Of a stretch of DNA of 64,000 nucleotides, positions 44,946 through 53,521 are shown piece by piece; the stretch's first letter is position 1; the number at the start of each line of letters is the position of its first letter. The DNA comes from Sinosporangium album. Lineage in GTDB: Bacteria > Actinomycetota > Actinomycetes > Streptosporangiales > Streptosporangiaceae. Where the stretch lies: NCBI RefSeq assembly GCF_900100605.1, contig NZ_FNCN01000008.1, positions 186,001 to 250,000 of the forward strand. The letters run 5' to 3'. The position numbers and the translations under genes were made by a program. The notes under the pieces are model-generated. The model did not search any database and was not told the origin of the DNA. It worked only from the letters and a program-made list of their open reading frames with translations.

Positions 44946-45944
44946 CTACACCGAGGCAATGGACGGGTTATGCCGAGAAGTCATCCAGTCCAACTGGGCA
45001 CGCAAGCCTTCGAGCAGGTTTGTGGAGGGGGTCCAGCCGAGTAGTCGGCGCGCTGTGCTGGTGTCGGCGCAGGTAGTGGTGACGTCTCCGCTTCGGGCGG
45101 TCTCGGACCGGATGGAGATCCTTCCAGCGGTGAGCTGGCGGACGTGCTCGACGACGTCGCGTAGCGCTGTTTGGCCGCCGCCACCGACATTGATCACACT
45201 GTGCGACAGGAGTGCGCTACCAGCGGCGACGGTCGCGGTGATGGCGTCGTCGACGAAGGTGAAGTCTCGCCTCTGGTTGCCGTCCCCGTAGAGGGTGATG
45301 GGCTGTTCGGTGGTTGCGGCCTTCAGAAGGCGTTGGATGAACATGTCCTCACGCTGGCGGGGGCCGTACACGGTGAAGTATCGGAGGGCGACGACGGTAG
45401 TGGCGCAGTCGCGTCGTGCCGCGTGGGCCAGGCACAGTTGTTCTTCGGCGAGCTTGGTGACCGCGTACGGCGAGGCGGGCCGTGGGTGGTCGGTTTCGCT
45501 GCTGGGCCGGTTGGTGGCGGAGCCGTACACGCTGGAGGAGGAGGCGACGACCAGCCGCGGGACGCGCAGGCGGGTCACGGCGTGCATGAGGCGTTGGGTG
45601 GCGGTGATGTTGGAGGCCACATAGTCGTCGAAGTCGGCCCCCCATGAGGGGTGGACTCCCGGGATTCCGGCCAGGTGGAAGACGACATCGGCGCCGGGCA
45701 GCAGGGGTTCTATCGCACAGGTCCGCAGGTCGCCGGTGACGAAGATGAAGCGGGGGTCGTGGCGGACGTCGGCGAGGTTGAGATACGCGCCTCGGTGGAA
45801 GACAGGGTCGCGCCGGTCGATGCCGATGACATCGACGCCTTGGGCGAGCAGTGTCTGGCATAGGTGCGAGCCGAGGAATCCGGCGGCTCCGGTGACGACG
45901 GCTCGCGTGGGGCGGGGGTAGGTTTGGGGGACCGTTGAGTGCAT
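44946..45944 (-). CDS. NAD-dependent sugar epimerase/dehydratase
   Basis: 332 aa from ATG 45944, with GGAGG 6 nt upstream. An extended SDR with the NAD loop VVTGAAGFLGSHLCQ, SSSSVYGSATN and the catalytic YAVTK, then RYFTVYGPRQRED as in UDP-glucose 4-epimerase and dTDP-glucose dehydratase relatives. It is the last gene of the nine-gene operon, and its stop is 28 bp from the IS target repeat. It probably prepares the nucleotide sugar for the operon's glycosyltransferase (inference). Confidence 0.9.
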   Translation of the reverse strand: MHSTVPQTYPRPTRAVVTGAAGFLGSHLCQTLLAQGVDVIGIDRRDPVFHRGAYLNLADVRHDPRFIFVTGDLRTCAIEPLLPGADVVFHLAGIPGVHPSWGADFDDYVASNITATQRLMHAVTRLRVPRLVVASSSSVYGSATNRPSSETDHPRPASPYAVTKLAEEQLCLAHAARRDCATTVVALRYFTVYGPRQREDMFIQRLLKAATTEQPITLYGDGNQRRDFTFVDDAITATVAAGSALLSHSVINVGGGGQTALRDVVEHVRQLTAGRISIRSETARSGDVTTTCADTSTARRLLGWTPSTNLLEGLRAQLDWMTSRHNPSIASV

Positions 45945-45957
45945 GGGCGTCCTCCGG

Positions 45958-46800
45958 TTAGTACAGGTGGGTGAGGAGCAATCGGCCGTGGGCCACAAGT
46001 TTGGGGGCATTGGTCTCGTAGCCGCGTACGAGCGCGGTGACGGCTTCCAGAGCTTCGAAGCGGTGGAGGAGTTCCTGCTCTTCTGGACTGGGGTGGTGGC
46101 CGTAGCCGTCGAAGAAGGCGTCTCGCAGGGCGGGTGCCTGCCGCCAGTGGCGGTGGTGAAGTCGGGCGAAGTCGCGGATGCGTGCGTCGAGTCGGGTGTG
46201 CTCGAAGTCGACCGCGATCACATCCCGGCCGGGGCCGATGATCCAGTTGCGCGGCTGGTAATCCAGATGGCAGATCGCGCTGTCGACGACGATGCCGTCG
46301 AGCTCGTCGGCGCGCCGAAGTAATGCGTGGAGCTCGCTGGCGGTGATCAATGACGCGTGGTGGGCGCGGGTCGCCCACCACCGCATCCGTTCAGCAAGGT
46401 AAGCGGAGACGTCTGAGTTCGGGTGCGGGCCGGGGAAAGCTTGGTGGAGCAGCCGTAGGACGTGACCGGCCGCGTGGTGGGCGTGGCGCTCGGCTGGTGA
46501 CCCGGGCGGGCCTTGGCTGGGGCGATGACCCGATACAGCGGTGAGCAGCAGACACTGGCTGCCAGGGTCTGCGGCGATCAGGTGAGGGGCGTGGTCGCCG
46601 AGGGCGGGCGCCCATGCGGTGTAGGCACGCGCTTCCGTCTCGAACCTGACGGGACTGCTGTGGTGCTTGAGGACGGAGCGCTCCCCGCTGGCGTCTTCTA
46701 GGAACTGCACATAGGGCGGTAGATCGATGCGGGTGATGGCCGTGACGGGTCCGAGATGCCGGTGGACGAAGCCGAGTGCGTCCTCCGCCGTGATGTTCAT
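45958..46800 (-). CDS. aminoglycoside-phosphotransferase-fold kinase B
   Basis: 280 aa. The catalytic loop is CHLDYQPRNWI and the metal-binding Asp is in VIAVDFEHTRLDARIRDFARL, both intact. The family phosphorylates small hydroxylated molecules: antibiotics, sugars, choline or nucleosides. It overlaps the histidine phosphatase by 4 nt (ATGA). Together with the second APH-like gene it may add or protect a phosphate in the pathway (inference). Confidence 0.85.
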   Translation of the reverse strand: MNITAEDALGFVHRHLGPVTAITRIDLPPYVQFLEDASGERSVLKHHSSPVRFETEARAYTAWAPALGDHAPHLIAADPGSQCLLLTAVSGHRPSQGPPGSPAERHAHHAAGHVLRLLHQAFPGPHPNSDVSAYLAERMRWWATRAHHASLITASELHALLRRADELDGIVVDSAICHLDYQPRNWIIGPGRDVIAVDFEHTRLDARIRDFARLHHRHWRQAPALRDAFFDGYGHHPSPEEQELLHRFEALEAVTALVRGYETNAPKLVAHGRLLLTHLY

Positions 46801-47444
46801 GACGCCTCCTGGTCAGGCAGGTGGGCGGTGTCGTTGTGGGTGTAAAGCATCCATCGTTCGTCGTCGAAGCGGTTGCGGTGTAACTGCCAGTGGGTGAGGG
46901 AGGCGTGGTCGACGGTGAAGCCTGCTGTGAGGTCGGGTCGTAGGCGCAGGAGGAGGGTGTGCGCGGCCAGGACGGTCTCCCCATGGGCGGCCAGCAGGAC
47001 GCGCCCTCCTTGGTGGTCGCGAATCAGACTCGATAAGACGGTGCCGACGCGCTGGAGATAGCCGTTCCAGGTGTCGGAGCCGGGCGCCCAAGGCAGGTCG
47101 GGATGGACATGCGAGCCGCCGCGGAAGGCGGTCTTCACCTCGTACCACGGCTTGCCGTCCGCGTCGCCGTGTCGTGGCCCGTCCAAACCGTTGGCGATGA
47201 CCAGGGGGAGGCCGATGGCCTGGGCCAGGATGGAGCCGCTCTCCTGCAGCCTCGGCCGTGGCCCGGCGTAGAGGTGGGTGAACGGGCGCCTCTGATGAGA
47301 GATGGCGAGCCGCTCGGCGGCCAGGATCATCTGCCGACGGCCGAGGTCGGTCAGGCCGGTGCAGGTGCGGGGGCCACCGACAACGCCGTCGGCGTTGCAT
47401 TGGGCTTGACCGTGCCGTACGAAGATCAATTCGGTGACGATCAC
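46797..47444 (-). CDS. histidine phosphatase superfamily protein
   Basis: 215 aa from GTG 47444, with GGAGAA 6 nt upstream, overlapping the previous gene as GTGA. The phosphohistidine motif is FVRHGQAQCNADG, with the second His in LLAAHGETVLAAH. A broad-specificity phosphomonoesterase of the PhoE/CobC type. In this operon it could remove a phosphate from a nucleotide intermediate (inference). Confidence 0.88.
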   Translation of the reverse strand: MIVTELIFVRHGQAQCNADGVVGGPRTCTGLTDLGRRQMILAAERLAISHQRRPFTHLYAGPRPRLQESGSILAQAIGLPLVIANGLDGPRHGDADGKPWYEVKTAFRGGSHVHPDLPWAPGSDTWNGYLQRVGTVLSSLIRDHQGGRVLLAAHGETVLAAHTLLLRLRPDLTAGFTVDHASLTHWQLHRNRFDDERWMLYTHNDTAHLPDQEAS

Positions 47445-48196
47445 AGCAGGTTCTCCGCGACGGGTCGGACGTCGGACCACAGGTATCGGTAGCCGCCCCG
47501 GCCCTGGTAGGGGCGGGTGAGCAGGTCGTGTATCTCGGCGTAGTCCAGGAGCTGGCTGAGCGCGACCGGTGTCACGGCGCCGGCGAGGAGAGGCTGGTTG
47601 TAGGCGGTCAGCGCGCCGGTGAAGGTGCCAATCGGGAGCGGGCCGTGCGTCATGGCCAGGGTGACGAGCAGCTTGGCCAGGTCATAGCCGAATGGCGCGA
47701 GGGTGAGATCGTCGACGTCAACCATGACGGGTTCGCTACCCGCCGTCATGAGCACGTTGCGCGGGTTGGTGTCCTTGTAGAAGGCGACCCGCGTCGCCGG
47801 GTCCAGGTTCAGCAGCGGCAAGACCGCGGCGACCTCCTGGGAGCTGGCATAGCCGTCGCGTTCACGCTGTCGCAGAGCGGCCAGGCGCGGGGCCACAAAG
47901 GCGGTCAGGGATCGGCTGCTGGCCAGCGGGTGCGGACGGTTCAGGTGCGCGCGGTGCAGGTCGCTCGCCCACGCCGCAGTGTGCGCATGGCCGAGGGCTG
48001 CGGCCACCGCAGGCGCGTCGTTCACCTGGGCATGACGTCCGTCGACGAATCCGAAGTCGATGCTGGTGGTGTGCACGGCCAGGATGGGCGGTAGTCGGAG
48101 TGGTTGCGCCTGCTGGTTCAGCCAGGCGTGATGGGCGACTGCCTGGCAAACCGCCTCGCGGCCGGAGTAGGACTTAGTGAAGGTGGCGAGGGTCAT
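47441..48196 (-). CDS. aminoglycoside-phosphotransferase-fold kinase A, variant catalytic loop
   Basis: 251 aa. The equivalent of the HxDxxxxN catalytic loop reads FYKDTNPRNVLM, keeping Asp and Asn but with Lys in place of His. The metal site is VMVDVDDLTLAPFGYDLAKL. It overlaps the methyltransferase by 4 nt. It is shorter than kinase B and diverged from it. The substrate is unknown. Confidence 0.82.
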   Translation of the reverse strand: MTLATFTKSYSGREAVCQAVAHHAWLNQQAQPLRLPPILAVHTTSIDFGFVDGRHAQVNDAPAVAAALGHAHTAAWASDLHRAHLNRPHPLASSRSLTAFVAPRLAALRQRERDGYASSQEVAAVLPLLNLDPATRVAFYKDTNPRNVLMTAGSEPVMVDVDDLTLAPFGYDLAKLLVTLAMTHGPLPIGTFTGALTAYNQPLLAGAVTPVALSQLLDYAEIHDLLTRPYQGRGGYRYLWSDVRPVAENLL

Positions 48197-49047
48197 GTGC
48201 GCCTGCTTCGGGTAGCGACAACGTAGGTGATCGTGGAGAGGGCTCTCATGGGACGCTCGCGTGTGTGGCGATGGAGCGCTGCGGCTATCGCTTCTGGGCG
48301 TCCGCTGAGCTCGGCTGGCAAGTGATATTTGGGGTTGGTAGCCAGGTAGGCCGCCACGTGGTCCAGTCCCGCAAAGACGAACTCGTGCTGCTCATGCTCG
48401 ATGTGGGTGACGGGGATGATCGGCGCGACCAGGTCGGCGAGGTTGCCGCTATGGGCACTGGTGTACAAGCTCGGCCGTTGAGCCGCGCCGGGGTCTAAGC
48501 CGGTCCCGGCGAGGAGATCGTCGAGGGCGCGGTAGCTGTCGGCGGACTTCGTCACCAAGATCGCGGTGCCGCCCGAGGCCAGGGTCCGGCCGAGCTCGGT
48601 GATCGCTGGGCGGGGGTCAGGGGCGTGATAGAGGCAGAACGCGGCCACGACGAGGTCGCAGGAAGCATCCGGAAACGGCAGGGCGTGGAAGTCGGCGCGC
48701 AGGTAGGCCACCGCTGTACAGGCCCCAGCCTGGATCGCGGGTTCGACACGACCGCGAGCATCGGAGAGCATCGCCATCGAGGCGTCGACGAGTGCCAGGG
48801 CGCGCGGCTGAAGCCGTTCGATGAGGATACGGCTGCTGGTTCCCCTGCCACAGCCGACGTCGGCGACGGTCGCCTTGGAAGGAGTGGCGAGGCGGTTGAG
48901 GGCCAGGTCGGCGATGACCTCGGCGACGGGCCGCCCACGGGTCTTGGCCTGATGCAGCGCTGAGGTACGCACGGCCAGCCGTGTGCCGTCGCGGTACAGC
49001 TCGGCGGTCGCGGCCAGGTCGGTGAAGGCGTTGCCGGTCCATGTCAT
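48193..49047 (-). CDS. SAM-dependent methyltransferase
   Basis: 284 aa from ATG 49047, with GAGGC 5 nt upstream. A class I Rossmann fold with the SAM loop VADVGCGRGTSSRILIERL, an acidic residue in LALVDASMAML, and the post-motif FPDASCDLVVAAFCLYHAPDP. The substrate is unknown. It is part of the nine-gene operon. Confidence 0.88.
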   Translation of the reverse strand: MTWTGNAFTDLAATAELYRDGTRLAVRTSALHQAKTRGRPVAEVIADLALNRLATPSKATVADVGCGRGTSSRILIERLQPRALALVDASMAMLSDARGRVEPAIQAGACTAVAYLRADFHALPFPDASCDLVVAAFCLYHAPDPRPAITELGRTLASGGTAILVTKSADSYRALDDLLAGTGLDPGAAQRPSLYTSAHSGNLADLVAPIIPVTHIEHEQHEFVFAGLDHVAAYLATNPKYHLPAELSGRPEAIAAALHRHTRERPMRALSTITYVVATRSRRT

Positions 49048-49096
49048 GGGCAGCCTCGCCTGCGGGCTGGCCCGGAACGGCTCGGGCGGCGGCCGA

Positions 49097-49609
49097 CTAC
49101 CGGTTGGCGGCCAGCTGTTGGAGCCAGCGCTTTGTCTGGGCACGGCTGTTCAGGAACATCACCTGCTTGCCGGTGCCATACTGGCTGATCTTCGCCAGAA
49201 CCTGAGGGCGCATCTTTCGCCGGTAGGTGGCGACGTAGCGGACGACTCCCCAGTGAATGCGGTTGTAGACGCCTTGCTGGTGCTGTCCCGCGCCGTGCCG
49301 TACCTGGCGCGACAGGATGCCCCACAGAGCAGCCGGGGTGGAGACGTCCATGATCACCACGGTGTCGCAGGCTTCCAGCCGGACGTGCAGGGAGGAGTTG
49401 TAGTTGCCGTCGATGACCCAGCTCGGCTCGGAGACGAGTTCGCGTTGGGCGGCCTCGAACTTCTCCGGTGGCAGCGTGTTCCACTCGTCGTCGAAGTAGA
49501 CGGCGTCCAGATGGGTGACCGGCGCCTGGAGCAGGCGGCCGAGTTCGCGGGCAACGTGGGACTTGCCGCTGCCGCCGGACCCGACGACGGCGACCCGGTT
49601 CATCTGCAT
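49097..49609 (-). CDS. P-loop small-molecule kinase of the FlaR/topology-modulation family
   Basis: 170 aa. Walker A is VVGSGGSGKS (GSGGSGKS at residues 10-17), and the fold resembles adenylate kinase: HLDAVYFDDEWNTLP and WVIDGNYNSSLHVRLEACDTVVIMD. Relatives are called topology modulation proteins, but their chemistry is not established. A nucleoside monophosphate kinase role would suit the operon (inference). ATG 49609 follows GGAG at 5 nt. Confidence 0.8.
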   Translation of the reverse strand: MQMNRVAVVGSGGSGKSHVARELGRLLQAPVTHLDAVYFDDEWNTLPPEKFEAAQRELVSEPSWVIDGNYNSSLHVRLEACDTVVIMDVSTPAALWGILSRQVRHGAGQHQQGVYNRIHWGVVRYVATYRRKMRPQVLAKISQYGTGKQVMFLNSRAQTKRWLQQLAANR

Positions 49610-49624
49610 GGCACTCCACGATAG

Positions 49625-50689
49625 TCAATGCCTCCTCCTCCCACCTGCTGGTTGCGAGACGGCGGCGAGCAAGGTGTTCATGACCTGGAGCTGGTGGCTG
49701 AGCCGGAAGGGCTCCAGCTTGGCCAGACAGGCGGCGATGAGCTCCGCATGCGTTGTGCTGCCCGCAAGGGCGTACAGGTCGTGGGCGGCGGTGATGACGT
49801 CCTGGCCGGTGCGGACGATCAGCGGCTCGGGCACGAAGTCGGCGACGCGGGCGATCGTGGCGGGTGCCAGCGGTAGGCACCCGGCGAGCACCGCCTCGAA
49901 CAGGCGCTGGGTCATTTGCGCGGCGGCGGCGTAGCGGTCGGGCAGCAAGAGGACCGTGGCCAGGCTCTGGTCATGGATGCGGGTCACCTGCTCGAACGGC
50001 ACCCTGCCGCGGAACTTCACGTGCGGCCAGCGTCTGGTGTTCTGCCACTTGCCGGCCACCTGGTGCGGCAGATGGGCGGCGGCGGGCGCGAAGTAGGCGT
50101 CGAACATCTCGTCGCGGTCGTATTGATTGCCGACGTAGCACAGGGGATACGGCCTCGTACGGGTGGCCAACTCGACGGGGTCAGCCGCGGCCAGAAGGAC
50201 ATCGTCCAAGGGGAAGAGCAGCGTGGTCGCGCCCGGCGTCGGCAGGAGGGCTGCCTCGCAGACGGTGACGCCGCGGTGATGACGCAGTTCATCCTCGGCG
50301 GACAGCCGACGGTCCTTGTCCCAGATGATCGTGGGTACGCCGAGGCGGTGCAGGTAGTGGTCGATGAGCTGGTTCTGCCGATGCAGGTCGCAGGTGTGGC
50401 CCGGCGTCGCGCAGTCGGTGGTGTTGCGGCCGGGGATAGGCCAGCGCCACTCCAGAAATAGCACGTCGAGGTCGGGGAAAGCGTCGTCGAATTGATAGTA
50501 GGCGCCTGCTTCGCCGTCGCCGGCCTCGTGCCGGTCGCGGTCAGGCTGAAGCAGGACAAGATCATGCCCGGCGCCACGGATGCCGTCGAGGAAGGGGCGG
50601 CGATGGCTGCGCCCGCCGTCCGGGGTGTCGGTGATACCGGGGCCGAGGAAGCCCCAGAAGCTGTAGCCGATCTTCACTTGGTGAACCAT
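49625..50689 (-). CDS. glycosyltransferase-like protein (GT-B, CgeB-like)
   Basis: 354 aa. The N-terminal half contains WGFLGPGITDTPDGGRSHRRP and a DLDVLFLEWRWP segment. The C-terminal half has the nucleotide-sugar pattern YAAAAQMTQRLFEAVLAGCLPL with a following Glu, as in GT-B/CgeB spore-maturation-type enzymes. It overlaps the carbamoyltransferase by 16 nt, or by 4 nt if GTG 50677 is used. It is the probable sugar-adding step of the operon (inference). Confidence 0.75.
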   Translation of the reverse strand: MVHQVKIGYSFWGFLGPGITDTPDGGRSHRRPFLDGIRGAGHDLVLLQPDRDRHEAGDGEAGAYYQFDDAFPDLDVLFLEWRWPIPGRNTTDCATPGHTCDLHRQNQLIDHYLHRLGVPTIIWDKDRRLSAEDELRHHRGVTVCEAALLPTPGATTLLFPLDDVLLAAADPVELATRTRPYPLCYVGNQYDRDEMFDAYFAPAAAHLPHQVAGKWQNTRRWPHVKFRGRVPFEQVTRIHDQSLATVLLLPDRYAAAAQMTQRLFEAVLAGCLPLAPATIARVADFVPEPLIVRTGQDVITAAHDLYALAGSTTHAELIAACLAKLEPFRLSHQLQVMNTLLAAVSQPAGGRRRH

Positions 50690-52401
50690 CGCTCTTCCAG
50701 CATGAGCGCGTCCAGGCCGCTTTCGGCCAGGCAGTCCAAGGCCATGGCCGGGGTGCCGCAGATCGGCTTGCCCTTGACGTTGAGGGAGGTGTTGATCAGC
50801 ACCGGGACGCCGGTGCGGCGGGCGAACGCGGCAAGCACCGCGTGCACAAACGGGTTGTCGACCTGCGTGACGGTCTGCAGACGGGCGGTGCCGTTGGCGT
50901 GGACGATGGCCGGGATGAGCGTGCGCGCCAGGTCGGTCACCCCTGACGCCGTCGACATGAACGGCGCCTGCTGGTCGAGAGTGAAGTAGTCGGCAGCGTG
51001 CTCGGCCAGCGCCATGGGGGCGAAGGGCCGGAACGGCTCGCGGAACTTCACCACGGCGTTGAGCTTCTCGACCACGTCCGACCGGAGGGGCGAGGCGAGG
51101 ATTGAGCGGTTGCCCAGTGCTCGTGGACCCGCCTCGACGCGGCCGTGGAACAGGCCGACGATGAGCCCGGCGGCGAGCTGATCGGCGAGGAAGTCCGCAG
51201 CGTCTCCGTCAACGGGCTTTTCGACCAGGGACGGCCAGCGCACCATGTCGATGGACGCCGCCGGGTATTCGGGGCCGAGGTAGCAGCGGGTCAGCCCGGT
51301 CAGCGGCAGGCTGCTCACTTCCAGGTGAGCGGCTGCGGCGGCGCCGATCGCGGTACCTGCGTCACCGGGCGCGGGCGGCACGAACACCTCGTCGAAGACG
51401 CCCGCCTCGATGATCTTTCCGATGGAGACGCAGTTGGTGGCCACGCCTCCTCCGACGCACAGCCGCCGTTCTCCGGTACGCCGCTGGGCCAGCCGGGCGA
51501 GGTGGAGCATGACCTGGTTGGTGTGCTCCTGGAGGGCGGCGGCTAGATCACGATGTACCTCGGTGAGGGGTTCTTCCGGACGGCGAGGCAGGCAGGTTGC
51601 CTCGGCGAAGGCAGGGCGGAGCCGTTTGTGGCCGGAGGACAGGACACGGAGCGCGAAGTAGGCCGGATGCAGGGTGAACCCGTGCGCGGTGATCGGGATG
51701 ATGCGCTCGAACAGCTCGCGGAATCGTGCTGGATCGCCGAGGGCGGCCAGCGCCATCACGGTGCCTTCCTCGTCGCCGCGCCGCCATCCCAGATGCTCAG
51801 TGACGGCGCCGTAGGCGTAGCCAAGCGAGGCGGGGTCACGCAGCGTCAGCACCTGCTTCAGCGCAGGTCCGCCTCCGCCGGCGCAGCTCGCGGCAGCGAT
51901 GGTGGTGGTCTGCGTCTCGCCGAGGCTGTCGACGATGAGCACCGCCGACCGATCCCAGCCGGAGGCGGCAAAGGCGTAGAGCTGGTGGGTGTGGTGGTGG
52001 CGAACGGGCCGAACGCGAGCATTCGGGAACTCGCTCTGCAGCCCGCGCACCCGTCGCATGGTCCGCAAACCGACCTTGGCGAAGCTTCTGGCACGCTCCA
52101 GCGCCGGGCCACTGCCAAGGTGAAGAGGCAGGGCGGCGAGGTCGCCGAAGTACAGGGAGCCGTGGAAGTTGTAGGCGACCACGTCCACCTGCTCGGGCAG
52201 CAGGTGCGCCTCGCGCAGGAGCCAGGCGACCGCCTGCTCAGGGTAGGCGCGGGTGTGCTTGACCTCGCTCAGCCGCTCCTCCTCCACGAAGCCTTCGAGC
52301 TTGCCGTCGATGAGCAGCGCGGCAGCCGAGTCGTGGGTGTAGGAGCACAGGCCGAGCACCGCGTGTGAGCGGTGGCTGGGGATGGACGTGAGCGGGTTCA
52401 C
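50674..52401 (-). CDS. O-carbamoyltransferase (NodU/CmcH/TobZ family)
   Basis: 575 aa, normal length. The N-terminal Kae1-like domain has LGLCSYTHDSAAALLIDG and the metal-binding RHHHTHQLYAFAASG (His at 135, 136, 137 and 139), then VDSLGETQTT and GGGVATNC. The C-terminal YrdC-like domain has EAGPRALGNRSILASP and PVLINTSLNVKGKPI. It makes carbamoyl-adenylate from carbamoyl phosphate and ATP and moves the carbamoyl to a hydroxyl. GTG 52401 overlaps the thymidylate-synthase-like gene as GTGA. Confidence 0.93.
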   Translation of the reverse strand: MNPLTSIPSHRSHAVLGLCSYTHDSAAALLIDGKLEGFVEEERLSEVKHTRAYPEQAVAWLLREAHLLPEQVDVVAYNFHGSLYFGDLAALPLHLGSGPALERARSFAKVGLRTMRRVRGLQSEFPNARVRPVRHHHTHQLYAFAASGWDRSAVLIVDSLGETQTTTIAAASCAGGGGPALKQVLTLRDPASLGYAYGAVTEHLGWRRGDEEGTVMALAALGDPARFRELFERIIPITAHGFTLHPAYFALRVLSSGHKRLRPAFAEATCLPRRPEEPLTEVHRDLAAALQEHTNQVMLHLARLAQRRTGERRLCVGGGVATNCVSIGKIIEAGVFDEVFVPPAPGDAGTAIGAAAAAHLEVSSLPLTGLTRCYLGPEYPAASIDMVRWPSLVEKPVDGDAADFLADQLAAGLIVGLFHGRVEAGPRALGNRSILASPLRSDVVEKLNAVVKFREPFRPFAPMALAEHAADYFTLDQQAPFMSTASGVTDLARTLIPAIVHANGTARLQTVTQVDNPFVHAVLAAFARRTGVPVLINTSLNVKGKPICGTPAMALDCLAESGLDALMLEERWFTK

Positions 52402-53336
52402 CGCGCAGCCGCCGAGGCCCGCTGCTGCAGAACGGTGTACCAGCCGCGCAGCCCCTCGCCGAGCGGGCCGCTAATGCCATTGGCCCGCTCACAAGCGGCC
52501 GCACGCTCACCGCTCTTCCACAGCCGGTAGCTAGCCATCACCGCAGCCATTGCATCCCAGCCCGGTTGACCGACCGGGCGGTCCATCAGGACCTCGGTCA
52601 GTAGCTCGTCGAACCCGGACCACGGGGTGACCAGCGACGGCATCACCTCGCACGGCGTGCCCGCCTGCACGGCCCCAGCGGCTTCGAAGTCGTGTTCATA
52701 CAGGTGAAGGGAGTCCACATGGTGGTGGTAGGGACCTAGGTCGACGCCCAGCCAGCCCGCCATGAGCTCGTGCATCACCGTGGCAGTGAAGATGTCGTAC
52801 GGCAGGCCGGTCCACAGGTCGTTGCTACGCATGGTGGTCACCATGTGTAAACGACCACCCCGCAGATGAAAGCGATATCCCAGAGTGCAGGGCACATCTC
52901 GGTGCCCGCCCGCGTCTCTGGCCGGATCGTAGAGCTGGATGACGGCCCGTCGACTGTCCGGATCGTCGCTCAGCGTGGCCACCACCTGGGCGAGCTGGTC
53001 GACCTGAGCGTCCCACCGGCGCATGCGAGGGCCGTATGCGCCGCGAAGGATGCCATCATCCTCGGCATACTGGCGGAGCCGGTCGTTGTAGTCGTAGATC
53101 CACGAGGCGTCGGTGCCTGACAAGATCCACACACATTCGGCGACCGCGAACGCGGGGTTGAGAACGCGGGCGGGTTGAGCGGGCAGCAGACGGCCGCGGG
53201 GCTGATCAATCAGCAGCCGGACGTCGAGCACCTCACGGGTGGGCATGGCGCGCGGGCTCACAGCGGCGCCCTGCCGTACGGCAGCGACGGAGGCGGCGAA
53301 CACCTCCGCGATCGTCTCACCGGAGATCGTGGTCAC
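52398..53336 (-). CDS. thymidylate-synthase-fold pyrimidine C5 hydroxymethylase/methylase, Asn177-to-Asp type
   Basis: 312 aa from GTG 53336, with GGAGAAG 6 nt upstream. Catalytic Cys150 (DVPCTLGYRF), Arg170, Asp173, His211 and Tyr213 (HLY) match E. coli ThyA. However, RSNDLWTGLPYDIF puts Asp181 where ThyA has Asn177. In T4 dCMP hydroxymethylase and in MilA this exchange favours cytosine over uracil. It is therefore unlikely to be the housekeeping thymidylate synthase. It is the first gene of the operon and would give a 5-hydroxymethyl group for the carbamoyltransferase (inference). Confidence 0.85.
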   Translation of the reverse strand: MTTISGETIAEVFAASVAAVRQGAAVSPRAMPTREVLDVRLLIDQPRGRLLPAQPARVLNPAFAVAECVWILSGTDASWIYDYNDRLRQYAEDDGILRGAYGPRMRRWDAQVDQLAQVVATLSDDPDSRRAVIQLYDPARDAGGHRDVPCTLGYRFHLRGGRLHMVTTMRSNDLWTGLPYDIFTATVMHELMAGWLGVDLGPYHHHVDSLHLYEHDFEAAGAVQAGTPCEVMPSLVTPWSGFDELLTEVLMDRPVGQPGWDAMAAVMASYRLWKSGERAAACERANGISGPLGEGLRGWYTVLQQRASAAAR

Positions 53337-53521
53337 GGGCGCTTCTCCATTCTGCTGATCTTCGGGCGGAGACTGTCAAAAGGGTCCGTCCAGCCGGGAG
53401 AGCCTCGCAGGGCGTTAGCGCGCACCGCGTCCGCATCCCCCACCACAAGCCTCCAGCCCACTCGCGCTGTTGAAATCGTGTGGCAGTAATCGAACGCCGT
53501 ATGGCGGGACGTCACCAGAGC

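Noticed and set aside
52398-53336. Housekeeping thymidylate synthase thyA
   Set aside because: Asp at the Asn177 position and placement in a carbamoyltransferase/glycosyltransferase operon make this unlikely, although the fold is the same.
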